This document shows, piece by piece, positions 43,515-52,352 of a stretch of 64,000 nucleotides of DNA (the stretch's first letter is position 1; every line of letters begins with the position of its first letter). The translations under genes were made by a program, and so were the position numbers. The stretch covers positions 1 through 64,000 of the forward strand of contig CAVVFX010000026.1 of NCBI GenBank assembly GCA_963747535.1, read 5' to 3'. The notes under the pieces are model-generated. The model saw only the letters and a list, made by a program, of their open reading frames with translations, searched no databases and was not told the origin of the DNA. Source of the stretch: CAVVFX01 sp963747535 (GTDB taxonomy: Bacteria > Acidobacteriota > Terriglobia > Bryobacterales > Bryobacteraceae).

Positions 43515-46500
43515 ATGAGTACTGTCGAGAATGTTGTCGAACCAGTTGCCATTGTCGGAATCGGTTGCCGGTTTCCCGGTGCGCCGAATCCGGAAGCTTT
43601 ATGGCAGTTATTGATCCAGGGCAAAGACGCCATCCGCGAAGTGCCGTCGGACCGGTGGAGTGTACGAGCTTTTTACGATTCCGACCCGCGAAAACCGGGA
43701 AAGGTGAGCGCCTTCCGCGGAGGCTTTCTCAATCAGATCGACCGGTTCGATGCCGCGTTCTTCGGCATTTCGCCACGGGAAGCCGCCTATATGGATCCAC
43801 AACAGCGGCTGCTGTTGGAAGTTGCATGGGAAGCCATGGAGGATGGCGGCCAGGTTGCGCAGCAGCTTGCCGGTAAAGACGTCGGCGTTTTCATCGGCGC
43901 ATTTACGCTCGATTACATGCTGCTGCAGTTAGGCAAGGTCGGACGGCCGCTGATTGATACCCATACTGCCACCGGCAGCATGATGACGATGATCTCCAAC
44001 CGGCTTTCCTATCTGTTCGATTTTCGCGGGCCGAGCATTTCCGTGGATACGGCCTGCTCGTCCTCGCTGGTTGCAGTCCACCTGGCATGCCAGAGCCTTC
44101 GCAACAGCGAGTGCAGCCTGGCGCTGGCCGGCGGCGTGAACGTCATGAGCATGCCCGATTATACGATTGCGGAATCGAAGGGTGGATTTCTCTCTCCCGA
44201 CGGCGCCAGCAAAGCGTTCAGCGCCCGGGCGAATGGCTATGCCCGCGGCGAAGGAGCGGGGATCGCGGTGTTGAAACTGGTGTCCCGGGCAGTCGCGGAC
44301 GGCGATCCAATCTATGCGGTGATCCGCGGAAGTGCGGTGAACCAGGACGGCCATACTAACGGCATCACTGTGCCTCGAGGTGAGGCGCAACAGTCTCTGG
44401 TGCGGGAAGCCTGCCGCAGGGCAAAAGTTTCGCCGGGGCTGATTCAGTATGTCGAAGCGCACGGCACCGGAACGCCGGTGGGCGATCCCATCGAGGCCGA
44501 CGCACTGGGCCGCGCGCTTTCCGAGGAACGCGCGCCAGACAGCCAATGCCTGATCGGCTCCATCAAAACCAACATCGGGCACCTCGAGGCGGCCGCCGGA
44601 ATTGCCGGTCTGATTAAGACCACCCTGTGCATGAAGTACCGGCAGATTCCCGCTACACTCTACACCGAGGATCCCAACCCCAAGATTCCCTTTGCTGATC
44701 TTCGCTTGCGAATACCGGGCCGGTTGGAGGAATGGCCGGCGGCTTCAGGCGAGGCTCTGGCGGGAGTGAATTCCTTCGGTTTCGGAGGAACCAACGCACA
44801 CGTTGTCCTCGCGGAAGCGCCGCAGGTGTCACCTGGCGCGGGCGACGATGCGGACACGCAACGGATGCGTCTGCTGCCGATTTCAGCCCGGTCGCCGGAA
44901 GCCCTGCATACATTGGCGCAAAACTGGCGCGAATGCGTGAAGTCCGGCGACTCGGGTCTCGACGATCTTTGTTACACGGCCGCCGTTCGACGCGGACACC
45001 ACGACTACCGCCTGGCCGTCGCCGGCCGCTCGCGCGAGGAGTTCGCCGCGCAACTCGAAGCCTATCTGGCGGGTGAGACCCGTCGTGGGATGGCTAGCAG
45101 CCGCGCCAGCCACGCGTCTCCATCGAAGTTGGTATTTGTCTTCACGGGCATGGGACCGCAGTGGTGGGCGATGGGACGCGAGTTGTATAACCAGCAGCCT
45201 GTGTTCCGCGCCGCTGTCGACGAAGTTGCGGCAATGTTCGAAACCGAGACCGGCTGGCCGCTACTCGCTGAACTCTTGGCGGAGGAAGCGAAATCGAAGA
45301 TGGCGGGAACGCAGGTTGCACAGACCGCGAATTTCGCCCTCCAGGTGGGTCTCGCAAAGCTATGGGAATCGTGGGGAATCTATCCGGATGCAGTCGTCGG
45401 TCACAGCGTTGGCGAGGTTTCCGCAGCGTATCTGTCGGGGGCGTTGAGTCTGCGCGAGGCAGTTCAGGTGAGTTATCATCGCAGCCGCTTACAGCAGCGA
45501 ACAGCCGGCAGGGGCGGCATGATGGCCGTGGGCTTGTCCGCTGAAGAAGCCGGCGATCTGGTCCGCCCGTACGAGTCTCGGGTTTCCATCGCGGCAGTGA
45601 ATAGCCACTCTTCCACTACTCTCGCCGGCGATCAGGATGCTCTACAGGAAATTGCCGGCGCACTCGAGTCGCGCAAGGTGTTTTGCAGGCCGCTCCGTGT
45701 TGAGGTGGCCTATCACAGCCATCACATGGATCCGATCCGCGACGAATTGCTCGAATCGCTTCGCGACCTTCGCCCGAAGGCTGTCTCGCGGCCGCTCTAC
45801 TCCACGGTCACCGCCGGTTTGGTCAGCGGAATCGAAATCGACGCGGAGTACTGGTGGAGAAACGTTCGCAAGCCGGTACGCTTCGCCGCCGCCATCGATG
45901 AACTGATCCGCGACGATCACTCTCTCTTTCTGGAAGTGGGACCCCATCCGGTTCTCGCGGGCTCGATTACGGAATGTCTCGCTAAGAACCGCAGAGAGGG
46001 AAGGACGATCTGCTCGCTGCGGCGGGGAGAAGACGAGCAAGCCACGATCTTCGGGGCGCTCGGGGAGCTTTATTGCGCGGGTTATCCCGTCGATTGGAGC
46101 CATCTCCATCCGGCAGGCGGCCGCGTGGCCGCGCTGCCGTCGTACCCGTGGCAGAGAGAGCGCTACTGGACGGAGTCGCGCGAGAGCGAAGAAGACCGGC
46201 TCGGATACCAGGTCCATCCATTGCTGGGCAAGAGACTGCAAACGGCGCACGCCGCGTGGGAACTCGATCTGAACAGGCACCATCTCACCTGGCTCGATGA
46301 CCACCGCATCCGCGGAGCCGTGATTTGTCCCGGGGCGGCCTACATCGAAGCGGCGCTGGCCGCGGCGGCGGAGACTTTCGGCCCGGGCAATTACGCAGTG
46401 GAGAATATCCGCTTCCGCAAGGCGCTGTTCCTGCCGGATGGCGAAGACCCTAAGGTCCAGTTCCATTTGAACGCGGAAGGTCCGTCGTTCGAGATTCACG

Positions 46501-48926
46501 GGCGTGCGCGAGCGGATGCGCCGTGGGTACTGCACTGCAGCGGCGACCTGCGGCAGAGCCAGGACACCGCGCTCCCGCCCGGTATGGCGCTCGAAAATCA
46601 AAGCGACTGCGCGGTGGAGATCTCGAAGGAAGTCTGCTACGCGCGCCTGGCAGAAAGAGGCTTCGAGTACGGCGGCCAGTTCCAGGGAATTGCCCGCCTG
46701 TGGCGCGGCAGCGGCACGGCATTGGCACAAATCGAAGTCCCGGATGCGATGAACGGGGCGGGCGATGGCTATCATTTGCATCCGGTGATCCTGGATGCCT
46801 GCTTCCAGACATTGATCGCCGCCGATGCCATGGGCAATGACGACGGGATGAACTCGGCGTACCTTCCGATCGGGATTGACCGCATCCGGCTGCACGATCG
46901 GCCGGGAGAGCATCTGTGGGCATACGCTCGCGTGAGTCACCAGGGCAATAGAACAATGGCAGGTGACATTGTTTTGATGAATGAAGACGACCATGTGCTC
47001 GCGGAAATCCGGGGAGTGCGGGTGCAGTCAGTCGAAGCTCGCCCGAACGTGGTTTCGCAGGAACCAATCGATCGGTCGATCTATGAGATCCAATGGAGTC
47101 CGTCGGGTCGTCAAACGTCTGACGGAGCCGGCGAAGCGTGGGACCGGCCGGGCAGCTGGCTCATTCTGGCGGATGCGCAGGGCATTGGGAAGGGCCTTGC
47201 GGCGTCACTCGAGAGCAGGGGTGAAGCGTGTCTCGTGGCAGAGCCCGACGACGCCTCGGAGCCAGAGGATCTGCGGCGTCTGATCGCGCAAGCCTTCGGT
47301 CCCGACCGGCCCGCTTGCCGGGGGATCGTGCATCTTTGGAGCATTGACACGCCGGCGTTCGAGCAGGCCGGCTATGGGGCGCTGGACCGCGCGGAAAGAC
47401 TGGGATGCCTCACGCTGAAGAACCTGGTACAGGCACTCGCTGAAACCGGAAAATCGCCACGAATCTGGGTGGTGACGCGCGGAGCACAGCGGGTAGTGAC
47501 GAGCGATCGTTCGATTGCAGTCGCGCAGGCGCCGCTGTGGGGTATGGGCAGGGTGGTCGGGCATCAGGAACACGCCGGCCTTTGGGGAGGGTTGATCGAC
47601 CTCGATCCCGGCTCATCAGCCGACGATGTTCGCATGATCCTGAACGAAATCCGCGGCCGGCACAACGAGGACCAGGTGGCTTTTCGGGATGGCGGCAGAT
47701 TCGTACCGCAGTTGGTGAGGAGCCGCTCGCTGGTGGCTTCCCTTCCAGTGAAACTTCGCCCGGAGGCCAGTTATCTGATCACCGGCGGGCTCGGCGCACT
47801 GGGGCTGCTGACGGCAAACTGGATGGCGGAACGCGGCGCGCGCAGGTTGATCCTCATGGGACGCACGGCGATGCCCCCGCGATCGACATGGAAGGATGTT
47901 GATCCGGAATCGGCTCTTGGAGAGCGCATCGCTCTGGGAGAACGCATCAGGGACATTCGCGAAATCGAAGCCAAGGGTGCGAGCGTCTACCTGGCGCAGG
48001 TGGATTCAGCGGACGAGGAGCAACTCACGGCTTTCCTGCGTCGCTATGAAGACGAAGGTTGGCCGCCGATCATGGGCGTGGTGCATGCGGCAGGCACGGT
48101 CCGGGATCAACTGCTGGTGAACATGAACGACGAGGCGTTCAGGAGCGTGTTGCGCCCCAAGGTTCAAGGCGCGGCCTTGCTGCATCGCCTGTTCGCCACC
48201 GCGCCGCTCGATTTCTTTGTCCTCTATTCCTCGACCGGTTCCGTAGTGGCTTCCGCCGGCCAGGCGAACTACGCCGCGGGAAATGCCTTCATGGATAGCC
48301 TGGCGCAGTATCGCCGGGCCCGGCAACTGCCGGCCTTGAGCATCAATTGGGGCCCGTGGGCGTTGGGCATGGTCAAGGAGCTCAACCTGATCGAACACTA
48401 CGCGCGGCGTGGTATCGAGTCGATCACCGCGGAACGGGGCGTGCAATTTCTGGACCGGCTATTCGGACAGAATCTCGCGCAGGCGCTGGTAGTAACGGCC
48501 AATTGGAAGGATCTGTTCCAATATCAACCGCGCGTTCCGCACATGCTGGAATCTCTCCAATCGGAAGAAACGGCGAGCACGGAAAATTCACTATCCAGCG
48601 AGCAGAGCGAGGGAGTTCTCGAGCGGCTGCTCGCCGATCCGGAAGACGCCCAGACGATCCTGCTCGCTCATCTTTGCGAGCTGACCGCCAGAGTGTTACG
48701 GCTGGATGCGGCGAAGCTCGATAGCGAGCAGTCCCTGAGCGCGTTTGGCATGGATTCCATGATGGCCACCGAACTTAAAAATCGGATCGAGTTAAGTCTC
48801 CACGTCCCGGTGTCGGTGATGGATCTGCTCAAAGGAGCGAGTCTCGCGGAACTTGCCGGACCCCTTCTGGCGCAACTGGCGGAACAGGTCGAAGCGATGG
48901 CGCGCGACCTCCCACTGGCCAGCTAA
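43515..48926 (+). CDS. type I polyketide synthase KS-AT-DH-KR-ACP
   Basis: A single-module PKS of 1803 residues. KS (about 8-430): active Cys 181 in DTACSSSL, His 316 in EAHGTGTP, His 356 in NIGHLEAAAG. AT (about 530-830): Ser 631 in GHSVGE; the selectivity loop reads VAYHSHHM (His 734), closer to malonyl than methylmalonyl types. DH (about 910-1190): HRIRGAVICP with His 930. KR (about 1400-1640): GGLGALG near 1424, Ser 1573 and Tyr 1586 intact; an Asp in TVRDQL hints at B-type. ACP: Ser 1748 in GMDSMMA. No ER, methyltransferase or loading domain, so it makes an alkene-bearing or hydroxylated acyl chain, possibly by repeated use. Feeds the C domain of the next gene. Confidence 0.96.
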   Translation: MSTVENVVEPVAIVGIGCRFPGAPNPEALWQLLIQGKDAIREVPSDRWSVRAFYDSDPRKPGKVSAFRGGFLNQIDRFDAAFFGISPREAAYMDPQQRLLLEVAWEAMEDGGQVAQQLAGKDVGVFIGAFTLDYMLLQLGKVGRPLIDTHTATGSMMTMISNRLSYLFDFRGPSISVDTACSSSLVAVHLACQSLRNSECSLALAGGVNVMSMPDYTIAESKGGFLSPDGASKAFSARANGYARGEGAGIAVLKLVSRAVADGDPIYAVIRGSAVNQDGHTNGITVPRGEAQQSLVREACRRAKVSPGLIQYVEAHGTGTPVGDPIEADALGRALSEERAPDSQCLIGSIKTNIGHLEAAAGIAGLIKTTLCMKYRQIPATLYTEDPNPKIPFADLRLRIPGRLEEWPAASGEALAGVNSFGFGGTNAHVVLAEAPQVSPGAGDDADTQRMRLLPISARSPEALHTLAQNWRECVKSGDSGLDDLCYTAAVRRGHHDYRLAVAGRSREEFAAQLEAYLAGETRRGMASSRASHASPSKLVFVFTGMGPQWWAMGRELYNQQPVFRAAVDEVAAMFETETGWPLLAELLAEEAKSKMAGTQVAQTANFALQVGLAKLWESWGIYPDAVVGHSVGEVSAAYLSGALSLREAVQVSYHRSRLQQRTAGRGGMMAVGLSAEEAGDLVRPYESRVSIAAVNSHSSTTLAGDQDALQEIAGALESRKVFCRPLRVEVAYHSHHMDPIRDELLESLRDLRPKAVSRPLYSTVTAGLVSGIEIDAEYWWRNVRKPVRFAAAIDELIRDDHSLFLEVGPHPVLAGSITECLAKNRREGRTICSLRRGEDEQATIFGALGELYCAGYPVDWSHLHPAGGRVAALPSYPWQRERYWTESRESEEDRLGYQVHPLLGKRLQTAHAAWELDLNRHHLTWLDDHRIRGAVICPGAAYIEAALAAAAETFGPGNYAVENIRFRKALFLPDGEDPKVQFHLNAEGPSFEIHGRARADAPWVLHCSGDLRQSQDTALPPGMALENQSDCAVEISKEVCYARLAERGFEYGGQFQGIARLWRGSGTALAQIEVPDAMNGAGDGYHLHPVILDACFQTLIAADAMGNDDGMNSAYLPIGIDRIRLHDRPGEHLWAYARVSHQGNRTMAGDIVLMNEDDHVLAEIRGVRVQSVEARPNVVSQEPIDRSIYEIQWSPSGRQTSDGAGEAWDRPGSWLILADAQGIGKGLAASLESRGEACLVAEPDDASEPEDLRRLIAQAFGPDRPACRGIVHLWSIDTPAFEQAGYGALDRAERLGCLTLKNLVQALAETGKSPRIWVVTRGAQRVVTSDRSIAVAQAPLWGMGRVVGHQEHAGLWGGLIDLDPGSSADDVRMILNEIRGRHNEDQVAFRDGGRFVPQLVRSRSLVASLPVKLRPEASYLITGGLGALGLLTANWMAERGARRLILMGRTAMPPRSTWKDVDPESALGERIALGERIRDIREIEAKGASVYLAQVDSADEEQLTAFLRRYEDEGWPPIMGVVHAAGTVRDQLLVNMNDEAFRSVLRPKVQGAALLHRLFATAPLDFFVLYSSTGSVVASAGQANYAAGNAFMDSLAQYRRARQLPALSINWGPWALGMVKELNLIEHYARRGIESITAERGVQFLDRLFGQNLAQALVVTANWKDLFQYQPRVPHMLESLQSEETASTENSLSSEQSEGVLERLLADPEDAQTILLAHLCELTARVLRLDAAKLDSEQSLSAFGMDSMMATELKNRIELSLHVPVSVMDLLKGASLAELAGPLLAQLAEQVEAMARDLPLAS

Positions 48927-48956
48927 GGCACGTTCAGCAAAGAGCGGAGAGGACCA

Positions 48957-51900
48957 ATGACGAAAGCAACAGGACTCTGGTGCGCACTTGCGCCCGAAAA
49001 GCGGCTAGAAATCGCAAAACGCCTGCAAGAGAAAAAGAGCGGAGAACTCACCAGCATACCGGTGGTAAGCCGGAGCAGGAAGGCTTTCCCGTTGTCCTAC
49101 GCGCAGCAGCGTCTGTGGTTCCTGCAAAAGCTGCAGCCGCTGAATCCGCAATTCAACATCCCCGCCGCCGCGCATATCCGCGGTCCACTGAACTCCGAGT
49201 TCCTCGAGGAAGCGCTCATCAGAATCGTGCAGCGCCACGACTCGTTGCGCACAACGTTCCAAGAGGTCGAGGGCGAGCCGCTCCAGACCGTTGGGCCCGC
49301 CGGGGAGCATCGCCTGCGGCGAATCAATCTGGAAGCGCTTCCCCACAACATCGCGGAGACCGAATTCAACGGACTGATGCGGGACGAGGCCGCCAAGCCG
49401 TTCGACCTCACGGTGGGTCCCCTGTTGCGGGCCGTGTTGATCCGCAGAAACGCTGAAGACCACGTGTTGCTGCTGACGGTTCATCACATCATCTCCGACA
49501 GCTGGTCCGCGGGAATTATGGTCCGCGAAATCGTGGGACTGTATGAGGCCATGGCCGGCGGGAGCGCAGGCAAGTTATCCGAGCCGCCCGTTCAGTACGT
49601 CGATTTTGCACAGTGGCAGCGGCAGCAACTTGCGGGCCACGCGTTCGAAGAAGATATCGCCTACTGGAAAGAGCAGCTGGGATCCGAGCCGCCGGCCATC
49701 GAACTGGCTTCCGACCGCCCGCGTCCCGCGGTGAGCAGCTTCCGGGGAGCTATTGAAACGCTTGAACTGCCCGCGGCTCTGACGCGCAAGCTCCAGGAGC
49801 TTAGCCAGAGTGAGAACGCGACGTTGTTCATGACACTTCTGGCAGCCTTCAACGTTCTGCTCTACAGGTGCACCCGGCAGGAAGATATTATTGTCGGCTG
49901 CCCGATTTCGGGACGCAATCAGGCTGAGATCGCAGGATTGATCGGGTTCTTCGTCAATACGCTGGCGATCCGCACCGACCTGAGCGATGAACCGGAATTC
50001 GGAGAACTGCTGCGCCGCGTGCGCACGGCTGCGTTGGGGGCTTATGCACACCAGCAGGTTCCCTTCGACAAGGTGGTGGAGGCGGTGCAGCCGAAACGCG
50101 ATCTCAGTCATGCGCCTCTATGCCAGGTGGTATTTGGGCTGCGTGAAAATCCGGTCAGGCAGTATTCGATGGGTGCAACTACATTCCAACTTCTGGATAC
50201 CCACAATGGCACGTCCAAGTTCGACCTCACCCTGGAAGCAATTCAATCGAACGCGGGCGTCGTGCTATCAGCCGAGTATTCCACAGACTTATTCGATGCC
50301 TCCACCATTCGCCGGCTGCTGCGTCACTACCTGGTGCTGCTGGAGGCCGCAGCCGATAAGCCCTCCACGCGGATTTCGCAACTGCCGATCCTGAGCGCGG
50401 AGGAGCAGTACCGGGCTATCGTCGAGTGGAACCGCACGGCGGCTCCTTATCCCGATCACCTCTGCGCGCATCAACTCATCGCGCAGCAGGCCGCGCGAAC
50501 GCCGGATGCCGTCGCTGCCGTGTTTGAAGGACGGCAGCTCACCTACAGCGAGTTGAATCGTAAAGCCAATCAGTTGGCGCATCATCTGCGGAGACTCGGC
50601 GCTCGACCTGAATCCAGGGTGGCGCTGTGCATGACGCGTTCTCTGGAGATGCTCGCGGGGGTTCTGGGAATTTGGAAAGCCGGGGCGGCCTACGTGCCCA
50701 TGGACCCGGCGTATCCGCGGGAACGCCTGGAGTTTCTGCTGGAGGATTCGGGCGCCGAAATCGTATTGACGCAGGAAGCTCTGGCCGCCACACTCCCCGC
50801 AGGCGACGCAAACGTCGTGGCGCTGGACGCCCTCTGGACCAAGCTGGACCACGAATGTTCGTGCTCAGCGGTGGTTGGGGCGGCGCCGGACAACCTGGCT
50901 TACGTGATCTACACATCCGGATCGACGGGCAAGCCGAAGGGCGTTCTGATTCACCATCAAGGGCTGGTGAACTATCTGGTATGGTGCGCGGATGAGTATC
51001 GCATCGAGTCCGGGTGCGGCGCGCCGGTGCAGTCCTCGATCTCGTTCGACCTGACGATCACGAGCATGTTCGCGCCACTCATCAAAGGCGGCGCGGTACA
51101 TCTACTCTCCGAGGAACAGGGCGTTGGACAACTGTCCGCCGCCTTGCGCAACAACAGGGGATTCAGCCTGGTGAAGATCACGCCGGCTCATCTGGAGATG
51201 CTGAGCTACGAGATCCCGCCCGAGGAAGCAGCCGGCAAAACGCACGCCTTCATCATCGGCGGGGAGAATCTTCTCGCGGGGACTATTGCTTTCTGGCAGA
51301 AGTATGCCCCCGACACAGCTTTGATCAATGAATACGGCCCTACCGAGACGGTCGTGGGCTGCTGCATTTACCAGGTTCCGCGGGAAGGAAGCGCGTCGGA
51401 GATCGTAACCATCGGCCGGCCGATCGCCAATACCGAAATCTACCTTCTTGACGACCACCTGCAGGTGGTACCAATCGACGTTGCCGGCGAACTGTACATC
51501 GGCGGCGCCGGGATTGCTCGCGGGTACTTGAATCGCCCCGACCTGACCGCTGAGAAATTCGTCCCGAATCCATTCAGCCAGGAACCCGGAAAGCGGCTGT
51601 ATCGAACCGGCGACCTTGCCCGCTATCGCGCGAATGGCGAGATCGAATGCCTGGGCCGCATCGACCACCAGGTAAAGATTCGCGGATTCCGCGTAGAACC
51701 CGGGGAGATCGAAGTGAAGCTCGCGCGACATCCGGGAATCGGCGAAGCAGCGGTGATTGCGCGCCAGGATACACCGGGCGATACCCGGCTGGTGGCCTAT
51801 CTGGTCGCGCGATCCAATCCGGCTCCCACGGCCGAAGAGCTGCGCCAGTATCTGAAGGCCTGCCTGCCGAATTACATGATCCCATCGGCATTCCTGTTCC

Positions 51901-52352
51901 TGAGTCGACTGCCGCTCACTTCGAACGGCAAACTCGATCGTGTGGCATTGCCCGCACCCACGCTCGAAGCGTCGCAACCTGCCGATTTCGCCGCCCCGAG
52001 AGACGAACTGGAACGCGCCATGACCGCGATCTGGGAGGAGGTGCTAAGTTCCGGAGGGATCGGCGTCCACACCGACTTCTTCGAGTTGGGAGGGCATTCG
52101 CTGCTGGCCGCGCGGGTGGTATCCCGTGTGCGCAAAGTTTTCGGCGTGGACTTGGATCTGATCCGGTTATTCGAGAGCCCGACCATCGCGGCGCTCTCTG
52201 ATGTGGTACGGAAGGCCCAGGCAGCCCCTACCGAAACGGCCGTCCCGACGATCAAGCCGGGAGCCCGCAAAATGCGGCGGGTGATGGTCTCTGAAAAGGG
52301 TGAATTGACGATCGCTACAGGAGAACACCATGAGCACCACTTTGGCGCCTGA
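48957..52352 (+). CDS. NRPS module C-A(Asn)-PCP
   Basis: A 1131-residue module. After a 40-residue N-terminal docking-like segment, the C domain has HHIISD at 176-181 and should join the acyl chain from the PKS to the amino acid. The A domain has TSGSTGKPKG (653-662) and Lys 992; the specificity positions read by alignment to GrsA are D698, L699, T702, K, I, G, E, V, G and K, i.e. DLTKIGEVGK, the asparagine code. The PCP has LGGHSLLA with Ser 1048. It lacks an E domain, so L-Asn is expected. A 40-residue basic and His-rich tail follows the PCP. The start of the next gene lies inside its 3' end. Confidence 0.96.
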   Translation: MTKATGLWCALAPEKRLEIAKRLQEKKSGELTSIPVVSRSRKAFPLSYAQQRLWFLQKLQPLNPQFNIPAAAHIRGPLNSEFLEEALIRIVQRHDSLRTTFQEVEGEPLQTVGPAGEHRLRRINLEALPHNIAETEFNGLMRDEAAKPFDLTVGPLLRAVLIRRNAEDHVLLLTVHHIISDSWSAGIMVREIVGLYEAMAGGSAGKLSEPPVQYVDFAQWQRQQLAGHAFEEDIAYWKEQLGSEPPAIELASDRPRPAVSSFRGAIETLELPAALTRKLQELSQSENATLFMTLLAAFNVLLYRCTRQEDIIVGCPISGRNQAEIAGLIGFFVNTLAIRTDLSDEPEFGELLRRVRTAALGAYAHQQVPFDKVVEAVQPKRDLSHAPLCQVVFGLRENPVRQYSMGATTFQLLDTHNGTSKFDLTLEAIQSNAGVVLSAEYSTDLFDASTIRRLLRHYLVLLEAAADKPSTRISQLPILSAEEQYRAIVEWNRTAAPYPDHLCAHQLIAQQAARTPDAVAAVFEGRQLTYSELNRKANQLAHHLRRLGARPESRVALCMTRSLEMLAGVLGIWKAGAAYVPMDPAYPRERLEFLLEDSGAEIVLTQEALAATLPAGDANVVALDALWTKLDHECSCSAVVGAAPDNLAYVIYTSGSTGKPKGVLIHHQGLVNYLVWCADEYRIESGCGAPVQSSISFDLTITSMFAPLIKGGAVHLLSEEQGVGQLSAALRNNRGFSLVKITPAHLEMLSYEIPPEEAAGKTHAFIIGGENLLAGTIAFWQKYAPDTALINEYGPTETVVGCCIYQVPREGSASEIVTIGRPIANTEIYLLDDHLQVVPIDVAGELYIGGAGIARGYLNRPDLTAEKFVPNPFSQEPGKRLYRTGDLARYRANGEIECLGRIDHQVKIRGFRVEPGEIEVKLARHPGIGEAAVIARQDTPGDTRLVAYLVARSNPAPTAEELRQYLKACLPNYMIPSAFLFLSRLPLTSNGKLDRVALPAPTLEASQPADFAAPRDELERAMTAIWEEVLSSGGIGVHTDFFELGGHSLLAARVVSRVRKVFGVDLDLIRLFESPTIAALSDVVRKAQAAPTETAVPTIKPGARKMRRVMVSEKGELTIATGEHHEHHFGA

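Noticed and set aside
42266..46994. Long minus-strand open frames of 370 and 450 codons (42266-43378 and 45642-46994)
   Set aside because: They lie opposite the outer-membrane barrel and the PKS with clear domains on the plus strand. Compositions are Arg/Val/Gln-rich without motifs. High-GC codon bias produces such antisense frames.
43515..48926. An enoylreductase or C-methyltransferase domain between DH and KR
   Set aside because: Residues 1190-1400 show only the KR structural subdomain; no NADPH site of ER or SAM motif of a methyltransferase is present.
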